From NCBI RefSeq assembly GCF_000499845.2, contig NC_023751.2:13334423-13398422 (forward strand): a DNA stretch of 64,000 nt, in the 5' to 3' direction. Position numbers and translations under genes: made by a program. The DNA comes from Phaseolus vulgaris. Its lineage: Eukaryota > Streptophyta > Magnoliopsida > Fabales > Fabaceae. The notes under the pieces are model-generated. The model worked only from the letters and a program-made list of their open reading frames with translations, was not told where the DNA came from and did not search any database. The number at the start of each line of letters is the position of its first letter. The stretch's first letter is position 1. Below are positions 1-11,739 of this stretch, piece after piece.

Positions 1-718
1 ATGGACTTGAAAGAAACTAGAATGAAACTAAAATTTAGATCCCGGTAACACAGCATACATGAATGATAAATTAAGAACAAACAGTAAAGTGAGGCCCGGT
101 ATCACGTATCAGTTTGATCCGATTTCAGTTGGAAAGTGAAGTGGTCAACCAAGCAAAAATTTGGCCCAAGTATAAAAAAAGAAGCAGATTTAATTGAAAT
201 CTACAAACACATTAAGAAATATTCCCCTTCCCAATTCAGCAGCGGCAGTATCACGTTGTGGTAATGAGCACAAAGCAAGCAGGAAAAAAAAAAATTCAAT
301 TTCAACGAGATTTATTGAACTATTTATCATCAGGTTCGTGTCGAAATAGTTTGATATATCCAGAGGTACTCGGCGTTAGAATCACAAAGATTAATAATGA
401 AATTTCAAAAAGGAAAAAAAAGACAGAAATATTCGGTAGCTAAGTAGGGCATTTGACAAGAGGTAGAGAATTAGTCAGGTAAAATCAAATACGAAAGCGG
501 AACAAAAAATCAATTTACAAGTGGAAAGAAACGAGAAGAGGCATGGATTCAATAGAGATAAGGTAAAAAAACAAGTAGAGAGACGCAGAAACAAAAATAC
601 CTGGATCACACTGCTGATAGAACAATTCAACATCTGCGTAAGAAAGAAAACGTTACGGCGAGGAAGAAAGGCGTAATTGAAATTGAAAAAAAGAATTAAG
701 AAAGAAATTGAAGGGTAC
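1..718 (-). other. Intron 1 of ALFIN-like copy A (partial)
   Basis: This stretch lies 3' of exon 1 of the first AL copy and begins with a GT donor at 717-718 on the minus strand. It can be aligned by eye to intron 1 of the complete AL gene: about 190-350 here resembles about 6445-6610, including a shared stretch ending ATCATCAGGTTCGTG. No exon 2 is present, so exon 2 should lie just beyond the left edge. Conservation inside an intron marks the two AL genes as tandem duplicates. Confidence 0.7.
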
Positions 719-821
719 CGGTGGTGAGGGCCTTAACAATGGCGGCTCTGCGGCCCTTGAAATCTCGGAAGACCTCGTTGACGGAACGGGGATTGTAGGG
801 AGCTCCTCCGGCTGCGTCCAT
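719..821 (-). CDS. ALFIN-like PHD finger protein copy A, exon 1 only
   Basis: The ATG at 821 (minus) opens a 34-codon exon that starts [14 protein letters not shown] and contains [17 protein letters not shown], the classic N-terminus of plant ALFIN-like proteins. It ends one base into a codon at ACCACCG followed by GTACCC. This is the same position and phase as exon 1 of the complete AL gene at 6986-7085. AL proteins are nuclear and bind H3K4me3 through a C-terminal PHD finger, which is not in the window. The protein part is closer to the family consensus than that of its neighbour (RDFKGRR rather than LDFKGRR), so this copy is probably functional. That cannot be settled without the remaining exons. 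Confidence 0.85.
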
Positions 822-3800
822 GTGCTAGAGAGAGTGTGTTCAGTTAAAGGAAAAGATGGAGGGAAAGGGAAACAAACAAAGATGCCAAACTCTTTCACCA
901 CCCCTTCTTCTTCTCTCTCTCTCTTTTCAAACAAATTCAATAGGTTAATCCCAATTTATAAAACCCTACCAACACAATCACTTTAGCGCTATTATTTTTT
1001 ATTTTGGTATCAATTTTTAAAAAATTCACAAAAATAAATAAATTCTGCATAGTAACTGAGTTTTACAATTTGACCTAACTTTTAAAAATAAAAATAAAAA
1101 TAAAATACGATAATCCCATTTATAAAACCATACAGTCCTCAAAACTTTGGTGGGATTTTGTTCTTTTTTAATTTACCGGAATCATTTTTAAAAAAAATAG
1201 AGGTAAATTATGTTTTGAAATTTGATCTGACTTATTCCCATTTTTTTGAAATCCTATGAGATCTTTGTATTTATGTTTTTTTTTTAAAAGATTATCGAAA
1301 ATATTGTTTTTTATTTATTTATTTATGGATGGTAAACCGTGTTTTAAAATTTGACCCAACTTCTAAATCTTTAAAAAGTAATAGGACAGGTTAATCTCAT
1401 TTTATAAACAAAAATATTTTTTTTGACACTCATGCTCTATCTACAAATACATATTAATATTTTAATTATTTATAATTTTTTATTTTTAAAAATTATTTTA
1501 ATATTTTACTTTTTGTTTATATTTTTATTAAGGAAATTTTATTTATATTTTTAATTTTTTTATTATAAATATTAATATTTTGTTATTAGTATAAAATGAA
1601 GTTGGTGTCATCACTTTCTATAGAAGTTTCTTTAGCAGATTTAGAAAAGATTTTTTTTAGTTATATATTTTTTTAAAGTATAGATGTAAGGTAAAGATTG
1701 GATTTTAAAATTCGATGTAAATTTCAATTTTTAAAATAATAGAATTATTCAAATTTATTTTATAAACCCCTATAATTGTCCACACATATGCGGTTTTTAT
1801 ATTTATGGATAATTTATTTAAAATATCAACAAAAAAAAATATAGATGGTGGTAAACTGTGTCTAAAATTCTGCTAATTTTAATTTTTTAAATAGTAAAAT
1901 ATGTTAATCCCGTTTAACAAAACCATATGACAGTCATAATTCAGACGGATTTTTTTATAATGGATAACTACTTAAAAATATTATCAAAATTACTTGTTAA
2001 ATAAAAAAAAATGCAAAAAGATATCTAAATTATGGCCACTGTAAAAGATAATATTTTTATAAAAAGTTATTAATTTTAAAATTAACTTTATTAACTTTAT
2101 AAAACAGTTTTTCTCTTTATTCACGCCACCCCATCATTCCCTTCCACACCACTTCCATTGCACTTCATTTTTTACTCTTCGTTTTTCTTCCTTCTCCACC
2201 TTCTATCAAATTGGTGGTAAAAAATGTCAATTTATTTTTTAATAATAAATTTAATAGACATGGCATAAAGGAATATTTCAATTCGTTTTCAAAATAAAAA
2301 CGATTAAATTAATTTTTTTAAAGATTAAGGAAGTCAAACCTAGCTTAACCACAAAATATATAAGAAAAAACGTCGTGTTTATATACTCCAAAAGAAAGAA
2401 ATAAAATACCATTATATTAAATCATTAAATTTGAAACAGTGTGTGCAATTACCTTATCGACGAAAAAATGAGTTTCATCTAGAGATTTAGTGAAATCTGA
2501 ACTTATTTATCTTTCATTCAAATTTCGAGAAGACTAAAAAAGTTCATTGAGCATCTCATAGCATTTAATTTTTTTTTATTAATTCGTATAACTTAAATGA
2601 CAAACTCACTGGCTACAAATATTTAGACCTGAAAAAAAGTATTGGGCACTTGGTTTCTACCATTTCAGCCACCATTTGCTTCATATAATGACGCGTCCAA
2701 CAATTTTTTTTGTCACAACATAGTATGTCATGTCATATCGTTTCTCTCTTTATTATATTTGATTATATTATACTACTAATTCTTTATTATGTTTGATATT
2801 GATATGTATTCTTTATATATATATATATATATATTTATGGTAGCAAAAAGGAAATTACGATTGATAACCTCACATGGCAATATTCAGATTTTGAGATAGT
2901 AGTTCTACCAACCAAGTGCATGTTCAACTCTATGAACCTATGTGGTAATGTATGCTGTATTTCTTTTTTAATAGTAACATTACTTTTATGATTTTTAAAA
3001 GATTTTTTTTTTTGATTGTGGTTTTACTACTGAGTTTAGGGTTTAGGGTTTCGAGTTTGCGGTTGAACTTGATCATTGTGTTCTTACATTAATCAAGGGT
3101 GGTCAGAATTAGTAAAATATTATGAACTGTCAGCATTAACCGTTCTTAGTAAACTGTTATTGGCATTTAATGTTTTTTCTTTCTCATTGTTTTGTTTATA
3201 TTGATTCTGCACTTCATTTCAGTTGGATTTTCATCCTCTTTAGTTTTTATATCTGTACTGCATTTCATATATTTTTTTCTTCCTAATTGTTTTGCTTCTA
3301 TTGAATTATGCACTTTAGATTATGCGAATAATATGATATTCAGATTGATAATAGTTTTGTCACATGTATTTTGCACTGTATTTCATATGTTTGTTCATGT
3401 TGTTTAGATTTCATATGGTTTAGATTATTCTAACTAAAACTACTTTTTTATGTGTAGGCTGCATTTGAAGAACATTTTGTAGTCGCTGCTTATTAAATTT
3501 TATATTTGTAGGATTGATACTGAGATGAAACAAATCTATAATTGTGTATATACACATTTTGTATAGTGTGATCAATCTTCACCCCTAGTGATAAAATTGT
3601 TTTTGAAAGAGAGGTTAACACACAAAATTATATAATTCGAGTTATTCACCTTTTAGAATAAATCATTTTTTTATATAATTGTTTATTGTTTCTTACTTTT
3701 TTTTAAAAAAATGTGTCATCATACTTTTGCTTTTGTGGTAAAATTGTAATAAATATAATGTCTTACCAAGTATGACAAGTACAAAATTAGTCTTTTATCT

Positions 3801-4370
3801 TTCATATATTTTCTTCTATCAGTTTTACATTTAAGTTATCTAAAGCGGTGATTGAAATATGTTGACATAACATTATAATCCAATATTGTTTAACTCTCAA
3901 TTTATGTCAACTAAATAAATAATCCAATTATGTTATTCAATTCTTATTGTTTATTGATTGACCTACTTTGTCAATTAGATTGCCCTTTATTTATTGCTAC
4001 TTATTGAATTTTGTTTCCAAAATCTTTATGTAATAGTTATTAAATTAAAATAATAAATAAGTTGTTTATTTTTAATTTGTTAATTAAATAATATAATGAA
4101 CTTTAAAGTAAAAATGGAACATATATTGGACTATATTTTTGTTTTGGTTTTTTACTTTGTTTCTATAATAATTTAAATCTTACGTGAATTAGTATCATTT
4201 CATCTAATTTTTACTTTTATTTATTGCAGTGGTATAATAGATTGTGTAATCTATTTAATTTGTTAATATTATAATAAATGTAATATTATAATATTTTATT
4301 TTTGTATTTTTTCTTTTTTATAAAATACTCGTAATGTGACACACATATATATTGTAGCAAAAAGGAAAAA
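822..4370. other. AT-rich intergenic region between AL copy A and an RWP-RK remnant
   Basis: No coding potential was recognised. The part nearest exon 1 repeats AL promoter phrases such as TTTTAAAATTTGACC that recur at about 8.83 kb and 41.27 kb. A (TA)n run lies near 2815-2834. A short double telomere-type motif (TTTAGGG twice) lies near 3036-3050. A phrase at about 2838-2889 is repeated at about 4352-4404. The long frames here are low-complexity and start at non-ATG codons. Confidence 0.6.
954..968 (-). promoter_or_regulatory. TATA box and telo-box of AL copy A
   Basis: TTTATAAAA overlaps AAACCCTA about 135-145 bp upstream of the ATG at 821. The same composite, TATA plus the telo-box motif AAACCCTA, is found upstream of the complete AL gene (7164-7177) and of the truncated copy (about 41153-41166). 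It is therefore conserved among the three promoters. Use as the core promoter is inferred. Confidence 0.55.
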
Positions 4371-4870
4371 TTACAATCGATAACCTCACATGGCAGTATT
4401 CAGTGAATTGGACCACTTGTATTCTGGTTGGGGCAACTCCACCACAAGACCCAATTGTTAATTGTTGAGTTGCCTTAGCAGTATTTTCCTTCAGTACTTG
4501 CACCCAACGCTTGCCACCTATAATTGTTGAACATAGAATGTATGATTCACAGCAAAGGAGGACAACAGATTGCGTGAACTGAATCTTTAGTTGGGGCCAG
4601 TAAAATATAATTTCCCTGCGGTAATTTGCCTTTATGCCAGAGACTACTCATATGCAGCTGCAACCTTAATACTTAAATGGAAGACAACACGTACCCCTAT
4701 TATACCCCCTATTATACGCATGCAAATGCAACACTTAAAAAATACAAAAAAATGTATAACCTGATCCTGCGATTGGGTTTTAAAAGTAGGAGCCGTTTTA
4801 TTCTCAGACTCGGACCCGGGCTAATAAAACTAAGATTCCCAAATGTCCAAATTACTACCTAAGATAACTA
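4371..4870 (-). pseudogene. RWP-RK gene fragment, 3' half
   Basis: Read on the minus strand, this holds decayed versions of the last exons of the RWP-RK gene at 38384-40564. At about 4790-4860 is the end of the linker exon, whose DNA closely matches 10545-10640. At about 4560-4690 is a domain with FHLSIK and AAA recognisable but stop codons interrupting it. At about 4385-4510 is the C-terminal exon with VQVLKEN and CGGVAPTRIQ, compared with CGGVAPTGIE in the intact copy. Stops, frameshifts and loss of the 5' half make it a pseudogene. It lies 3' of the AL gene on the same strand, the same order as at 38-41 kb. Confidence 0.75.
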
Positions 4871-4894
4871 ATACAAAATCTGAAATTAGATTAA

Positions 4895-7085
4895 CTAGAA
4901 GCTACAATTGACGAGCTTCTTGTTGCTGCAAGATGGACATTTGTAATGCTTGATATACTCAGCCTTAGCACGGGTAATCTTCACACATTTCCCATGAAAC
5001 CACCTTTCGCAAACGTCACAGCAAATCCAGAATCCACCAGCATCAGCCGCATCGCTCTCTCCACATGCTCCACAAAGTGTCTCTCCATGTTCTTCGTCCT
5101 CCTCTTCCAAATCATCCTCGTCCTTTACTTCCATTGCTTTTGAATAATTTCCTTGAGATTCAAAACCTCTCTGCAAATATCAAACCATAATAATTAGCTA
5201 CGGTACATTCAACTTTCCACTGTAGAATTGAATTTCTGTGCCAAAATATATATTAATTTACTTTCAGTTCAAAAGTTAGCATCTGGAAAGCCAAAAGTAA
5301 TAAGCTTTCATTGTAAAACTAAAGCTATGCCATCAGCAAACAACTACTAACGGTTAGTTTGTTTTCTCAGCTTGTATACCTTGGTGTTTGATTTAGATTT
5401 GTTGTTGTCATGATTAGAAGCTGATGACTTTTTCTTTCCTTGTTTCTTGACCTTCCCAACAACAACGTCAAATACTGTTGGAAGATCATTTATCATATTA
5501 AAAAGATGACTCCTGCACATGAAGAATGAGAAATAGATATTAATGAAAGATACAAATTTGAAAACATTCATCAAAATATCATTAACTAAATAAATAAGAG
5601 GAAGTACTGAAACACTCCATTATTAAAGTTAATAAGGAAAAATCAGCTCTCCACCTAAAGCTTGACTTCTGTACCTGAATTTAACATTTATTGTATCAAT
5701 TACAGTTTTGCTTTTCAACTCTAACAAATACAGAAATGAAATCCAAGTCCAGTATTGTTATGAATAAGGTAAAATCCCCATTTTTAGCATCTTGTAACCA
5801 AATGTTTCATTATTTATTTCAGGCGCAATTAAATCAACAGAATACCTTTGCCCGTAACAAGATACATTCAACCTATCTAAGGAAAAAATTTAGACAATAG
5901 TATTAAAAACAATGCGTAAGCATCCTAACAGTTGACCCTAGAGATAAAGATGTGTTACCGAAAATAAAAACTCATCCCTCTTTTAAGAAAAATAACTGGT
6001 TAGTGCAGTAAAACAGTTACCTATCAGCCTTATTAAACCCAAATCTTGCACCAAAAAACATGGCCACAGATATTAACCATGAATCACTGTGGGCAGCAAC
6101 AAAGGATAGCCAGTCCTTTTTTTCCATCCCGTCTCTGGCAAAGTTAATACCTAATACTGGCTCTGGAATTTCTGCAGGCACCTCCTCAGCTGGCAGATCG
6201 ACTTGCCAGACTTCATCAGGAAATCCATAAAGACAAAGATCTTCCTTCTCTGTGTCACAAAGATTATACAAATCAAATACAGCTATTGAAAATTAAAAGT
6301 GTATAAAGACAAAGATATTCCTTCTCTGTATCATAAAGTTAATACAAATCAAATAGAGCTATTGAAAATTAAAAGTGTACAACAAAAAGAAAGTTAGGAT
6401 AAATGACCAAGTAAAAAACTTTAGGACCAACTACTAAAAATAGGCAAATTTAATTGAAATCTACAACCATCTGAAGAAATAATATTCCCATCCCAATTCT
6501 GATGCGGCAGTACCACTTTATGGTAAGAATGTGAACAAAGCAAGCAGAAAAAAGAAAACTTTTCAATTTCAACGCCATGCATTGAACTATTTATCATCAG
6601 GTTCGTGTCCACTAAGTTTGATATAAAAGAGAATTAATTAGGGACGGAGAAACAATGATCGCACACCATATCAGATACAATCCAGAAGCACTAACATTTG
6701 GCTTTTCATTACACACCGCGTTGGAATCACAAGGCATACTAATGTAAGTCGAAAAGAAAAAGAAAAAAGAGCCGAAAAAGATTCTAGTAAACACGAAAAC
6801 GTAAAAATAAACTGATTTGAATACAATAGGAAAGAAACAGAGGACGCAAGAAACGTAGAGAGACACAGAAATAAAAACCTGGATCACATTGCTGAAAGAA
6901 GTCTTTAAAATCTGCGCAAAGAAAAAACGTTAAGGCGAGGAAGAAAAACGTGATTTTAAGAATTAAGAATGACATTGAAGAGTACCGGTGGTGAGGGCCT
7001 TAACAATGGCTGTTCTGCGGCCCTTGAAATCCAGGAAGACTTCTTGGACGGAAGGGTTCAAGGGAGCTCCTCCGGCTGCCTCCAT
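4895..7085 (-). CDS. ALFIN-like PHD finger protein (complete, 4 exons)
   Basis: Spliced model, minus strand: 6986-7085, 6021-6282, 5380-5512, 4895-5170. The total of 771 nt encodes 256 residues, normal for the family (about 240-260). The ALFIN domain (about residues 3-140) shows [41 protein letters not shown] and [13 protein letters not shown] Lys/Ser/Asn-rich linker and an acidic stretch follow. The PHD finger at about 198-250 has the Cys4-His-Cys3 pattern, from CGAC through GFWICCDVC and WFHGKC to CPSC, with the aromatic residue expected for reading methylated H3K4. The family acts in the nucleus in transcription and stress responses. All introns are GT-AG and all phases join. The start is fixed by the MEAAGGAP N-terminus. 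One oddity is a 76-bp tandem duplication across the intron 1/exon 2 boundary, listed separately. Confidence 0.93.
6227..6378 (-). repeat. 76-bp tandem duplication across a splice acceptor
   Basis: Two units, 6227-6302 and 6303-6378, begin ATAAAGACAAAGAT and end AAAATTAAAAGTGT. The left unit contains the first 56 nt of AL exon 2 with its acceptor. The right unit carries a second copy of the same acceptor context (TTTTCAATAG) inside intron 1. Splicing at the upstream copy would read A-L-F-D-L-Y and then meet a TAA. Confidence 0.85.
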
Positions 7086-7163
7086 GTGCTGGAGCGACTG
7101 TTCGGTTGAGAGAAAAGAAGGAGGGAAAGGGAAAATCAAACAAATTCAATATCTTAATTTCAA

Positions 7164-7177
7164 TTTATAAAACCCTA
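7164..7177 (-). promoter_or_regulatory. TATA box and telo-box of the AL gene
   Basis: TTTATAAAA followed by AAACCCTA (plus-strand reading) lies about 80-90 bp upstream of the ATG at 7085. The composite is conserved in the other two AL promoters in this window. The leader between it and the ATG is purine-rich on the plus strand, CT-rich on the sense strand. Confidence 0.6.
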
Positions 7178-7710
7178 TCAAAATTCTTTTAAATATGGCT
7201 AGAGGTGGTAAATTGCGTTTTCAAATTTTACATAACTTTTTTGTTTTTTAATCTCATTTTTAAAATTCCTTATATATCACTATTTAAATTTTTATTTTCT
7301 CATTTATCATCTTTTTATTTTAATTTTTCTATCTAATTCCCTTTTATTTTTATTTCTCTAGCACCATTTCAAAAGTTTAAAAAAATAATAATAATAAAAT
7401 AGTTAGAAATATAATTAATAAATAAAGAAATAATTTTTTACAAAATAAAAATATCTAGTTTAAAATTATTTAAAGAATGAAAAAATAAAAAATTAATTCC
7501 TATAGCAACATAAAAGTTGAATCTATAAACATAAATTAATATTTATTTTTATTATTATTGATGATGTAATCATGTTAATTTCAAGTAAAAAATACAGGAC
7601 ATAATTATAAAAAAAGCTAAAGTCAATTAATATTATTTAGTAGTGGACACAAATAATATTGAAATGTCTACCGTAAATGCAAAATACTAAAAACAAAACT
7701 AATGCAAATG

Positions 7711-7985
7711 CTACATGCTTAAAAATGAGAAGAAAAAAATACAAAAATAAATAAGTATAAAAAATAAAAACAGCAACAATAAAAAAAAAACATAATTAAA
7801 TAAAGAATGGTAGAAAAAGAAATAATAACTAAAAACATAAAAGATATAAAATAAAGGCAAAACAAAATAAGATAAAGATAAAAGATATAAAAAAATAAAA
7901 TCAAAATCAAAATAAGATAAATATAAGAGATATAAGACAATACTAAATAAATATATGTTGATCATAAAAAGGAAAATAAATGAAA
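7711..7985 (-). repeat. Inverted copy of the 8061-8717 repeat unit
   Basis: The reverse complement of about 7790-7890 matches the core of each unit at 8061-8388 and 8389-8717 almost base for base. Shared phrases include TTTTGTTTTGCCTTTATTTT and the stretch ending CCATTCTTTATTT. Together these could fold back on themselves. Confidence 0.7.
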
Positions 7986-8060
7986 GAAGATAATTCATTT
8001 AATATTTTTTTCAATGGTATATTAAATAGTTTGTGCGAAATAAAACATAATTAATGAGGA

Positions 8061-8717
8061 GAAGTGGACGATCTAGTAATGTTGGGACACGTTCTTTTTG
8101 TGTGTTTAACAATATGAATATTTTTTTGTTCGAGATGATGTTGTTCTCTTATGTATATTTCAGTCCTTATTCGACTTGACTTAGGACTCAATTTGAGGTT
8201 CTTTTATCTTTATCTTATTTTGTTTTGCCTTTATTTTATATCTTTTATGTTTTTAATTATTATTATTTTTTCTGCCATTCTTTATTTATTTTTGTTTTTA
8301 TTCATTAATTATATTTCTTACTATTTTAAATATTAAAAATATTTTTTAATGCATTTAAAATTAAAATTATCATTTTTTTTTTACTTTTGAAGTGGACGAT
8401 CTATGTTGGGACACGTTCTTTTTGTGTGTTTGACAATATGAATATTTTTTTATTCGATCATGTTGTTCTCTTATGTACATTTCAGTCCTTATTCGACTTG
8501 ACTTAGGACTTCATTTGAGGTTCTTTTATCTTTATCTTATTTTGTTTTGCCTTTATTTTATATCTTTTATGTTTTTAGTTATTATTATTTTTTCTGCCAT
8601 TCTTTATTTATTTTTGTTTTTGTTTTTATTCATTAATTATATTTCTTACTAATTTAAATATTAAAAATATTTTTTTAATGCATTTAAAATTAAAATTATC
8701 ATTTTTTTTTACTTTTG
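8061..8717 (+). repeat. Direct tandem duplication, about 328-bp unit
   Basis: GAAGTGGACGATCTA starts at 8061 and again at 8389, followed in both by GTTGGGACACGTTCTTTTTG and by near-identical sequence up to a poly-T stretch. The units differ by small indels only. No coding function is seen. Confidence 0.85.
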
Positions 8718-10113
8718 AAATGGTGGAGTGCTAGATAGGGAAATAAAACAAAAGGGTGCTAGAGGGGAAAATAAAAGTTAAAATAGTGCTATATGAGAAA
8801 TTGAATCAATGTGGAGTGTGTTTTAAAATTTGACTTATTTTTACTTTTTCAATGATTTTTTTTACTTTTTAAATAATATAAATATGTTTATTTTATTTTA
8901 TAAAACCCTATGACTTTTTCAGTGGATTGTTTTTTTTGTAATTATCGATAACTTTTATTACAAAGATTATTAATGAAGGTAGATTATGTTTCTTTTAATA
9001 GTCAATATTTAAGAAAAGTCTCGTCCTCTCCCTTCCATTAACTAAGGTTGAGTAACACATATTAACATTTATGTATCCATATTTTTTTTTTTTATTCAAT
9101 TTTAAATTCATATTTTTCTTTTTTATTCAATTTTTACTAACAAACATATAGAAAAAAATTTAAATATTGAAATTGAAAAACAAAAAATGGAGTACAGAAA
9201 GTGATTAAAAGTGAAGCTTAATTTATATGTGAAATTTGGCGTGGAAATGTGTGAGAGTGTTCTCTTTGTTGCCTTAAAATAAGGAACTAAGAGAAACATT
9301 AATATTAATTTAAAAAATTAAAAAAATATTTGTATTTTTTAAGTAATTTATATGAAATAACAAAATACTTCATTGTAATAATAAAATGAGATATATTAAA
9401 TAAGAGTAGAATAAAAAAAAAAATATGTAAAAAAAAAACAGTAATAATGGAGAATCCCTTTATATATAAGTATAAATATATTTATACGTGTAATATTAAA
9501 ATACAACCTAGTGAAGGAAGTATGGGTGAAAAAAAAAAACAAAAGAAAGTGAACAAGAAATTATTAACTAAGAATTTAAAAAGAAATCAAAAAATATATT
9601 TTTATCTTATTTATTAACAAATTATGTTAATCAGTAAGAACTCAACTCGTATTCAGAAATAATTTTTTTAAAAAATCTTATTTTCTAATTTTTCTAAAAA
9701 AATAGACTTATTTAGGGGGAAAATCTATACGCAATCACTTGTATACATATATCATTATTAACCCACACATTTATCCTTCCATAATTAATTTACAATTTGA
9801 ATATTTATTCATAATTAGAGTTTTTTAAAATTTTATTTTATATAGATCCATTCATCACTCACAGGTTAAAAATTTAATCTTCTTTATAGAACACTAAATT
9901 CTACCTGTGAACACCATTTGGTTCAAATTTGATCCTATTCTGTGTTTTCCATTAATGGAAAAGGAGAAACAAAATTTCAATCACTATATATTCATGTTCA
10001 AAAGATTCAGCTTTTATTTGAAGTGAATTCAAAAGATTTCGTAGTAAAAAGAATTACAATGACCTAAAAATTAAAATAAAGTTGAACTGAGAAAAATACG
10101 AGGAAGACTGTAA

Positions 10114-11739
10114 CTATTCTTGGAATTGGAACAATTGTATTCCGGTTGAGATAACTCCACCACTGGATAGGGTGAATCCAATATTTTCTTCAGAACTTGC
10201 ACCCTCTTTGCCAAGCTTGTCACCTATATATGTTCCAAGACACGTGATGATCAACCAGAGAATATAATAATTCACATACAATGAAAGTGGATGCACTCTA
10301 CCTTTCTTTGGAGCCAGTAACATATTCTTTCTCTGCGGCAAATTGTCTTTATACCAGAGATTGATATGCTTATTTCTGCTGCTGCATCCTTAATGGTTAA
10401 ATGGAACACAACCCTCAAATCATTCAATGTCATTGTTTTCATTCTCTGTATCTGTGCCCCAAACATAAAATCACTTATTCAAATATATTGAAACACCTAC
10501 CCCCTTTATTACAAGCATCAAAGTGCAACGCTTTTATAGAAAAACAAAAAATGTATAACCTGAAATTGGCGATTGGGTTTAAAATCTAAAGCCCTTTTAT
10601 TCTCAGGTTCGGATTCGGGCTTTTCATCGGGCTCGGGCTCGGGCTCGGGCACTTCCTCCCCGTCATTTTCTGTACAAACGTAACGATTCAAACTCAGCTT
10701 TTGAAGAATGACATAACTGGTTCAAGAGAAAAAGTGAGAACCAAAGGATGAAGACCAACATGGAATTGTGTTCTCGTCTTCGTCAATGAAAACACCAACC
10801 ATTTCCATGACAGTGAATAGGGTTTCATAATAAGCAAACAACGGATCTTCCAGAGCAATGTACCCTAATTTATTCTTCTGTGCACAGTATTCTACCAGGT
10901 TACTCTTAATTTCTGTTGTGCTACTGTGGCAAAAACTGATATGTAATCTCCCACACCCAAAACGAAATGATGATTAATAAATGCAAACAACAGTAGAAGA
11001 TTAAGAAGCATACACTAAAACATAAAATAACAATGAAATTAAACTTTGTTGGAAGTTTAATCCATGCAAAAAAACTACACTTGGTTGGAAGTTTAATCCA
11101 TGCAAAAAACTACACTTGGTTGGAAGTTTTAGAACGTACTCAATTTTGCGATAGGCTTCACATGAAAGGCATCCGATGTGAAATTCTGACAGTGGACTAT
11201 TGCATGGCTAATCACCCCGATCTCGCCATGAATCTCAAACCTCACACAATTAGAACCTGCGATATATTTTAAATTTGAAGAAAATGAATAAGGGAAAAAA
11301 GTATGGTGGCAAAAACTTAAACCTGAAATGTGACATGATTCAATACTTAATTATCATTGGTTTAAATCAATTGTGTAAGAACTTGACAACAACTGAAGAA
11401 CATTGGCTTTAGTGCATGAGGCCAAAATCGAAGTTTGTTTAGATTTATGCATGCACTCATATTCACTCCATTAAGAAAATTATTATTGCCCTGCATGGGA
11501 TGATCTTCAATCATTGGATCCACAAAGGGAACTTTACGCTTCCTCGTCGACCAATCCCCATTTTCCAAGTTAGGAACCCCTCCTCCTATGGTAAGATCAT
11601 TACCTTGTTCAACAACAACAAGAACATTTCGTTGTTGGGGATCATTGAATCTATAAACCAGTGTGGGGTCTGGTTCGATATAGTTACCAATAAGTGGACT
11701 GTCAAATGACTCGGGGGAGTTATTCCCATTGTTATCCAT
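10114..11739 (-). pseudogene. RWP-RK (NLP/RKD-like) pseudogene
   Basis: This copy of the gene at 38384-40564 keeps all its parts in order. The first exon starts MDNNGNNSPESFDSPLIGNY and then carries a large internal deletion (to 11362). An exon near 11165-11265 reads FEIHGEIGVISHAI. Near 10740-10935 is an exon with YCAQKNKLGYIALEDPLF. Near 10600-10675 is a Glu-Pro repeat linker. The RWP-RK exon near 10300-10450 has MTLNDLRVVFHLTIKDAA but CYWLQRK in place of RWPQRK. The last exon is at 10114-10230. It is broken: the exon 1 donor is lost and an in-frame TAA follows QLI. The signature motif is altered. The last exon lacks about 20 codons and changes frame. Confidence 0.8.
11040..11130. repeat. 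Short tandem repeat, about 33-34 bp
   Basis: GTTGGAAGTTTAATCCATGC occurs twice, with a third partial unit, inside an intron of the RWP-RK pseudogene. Confidence 0.7.

Larger units (their letters stand above)
7178..10113. other. AL upstream region, AT-rich, no genes
   Basis: About 2.9 kb separates the AL promoter from the RWP-RK pseudogene. The outer parts (7178-7265 and about 8815-9862) are matched in the same order at 41180-41980. The internal 7.27-8.81 kb is missing from that copy and contains the foldback and tandem repeats listed separately. Apparent frames at 7711-7998 and 8151-8336 are Phe/Leu/Tyr-rich and arise from those repeats. Confidence 0.65.

Noticed and set aside
3036..3050. 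Interstitial telomere
   Set aside because: Only two TTTAGGG units, expected by chance and common as a promoter motif.
7711..8336. Hydrophobic frames that look like membrane proteins
   Set aside because: They are translations of AT repeats. The same Phe/Leu/Tyr phrases appear on both strands because the repeat is inverted.
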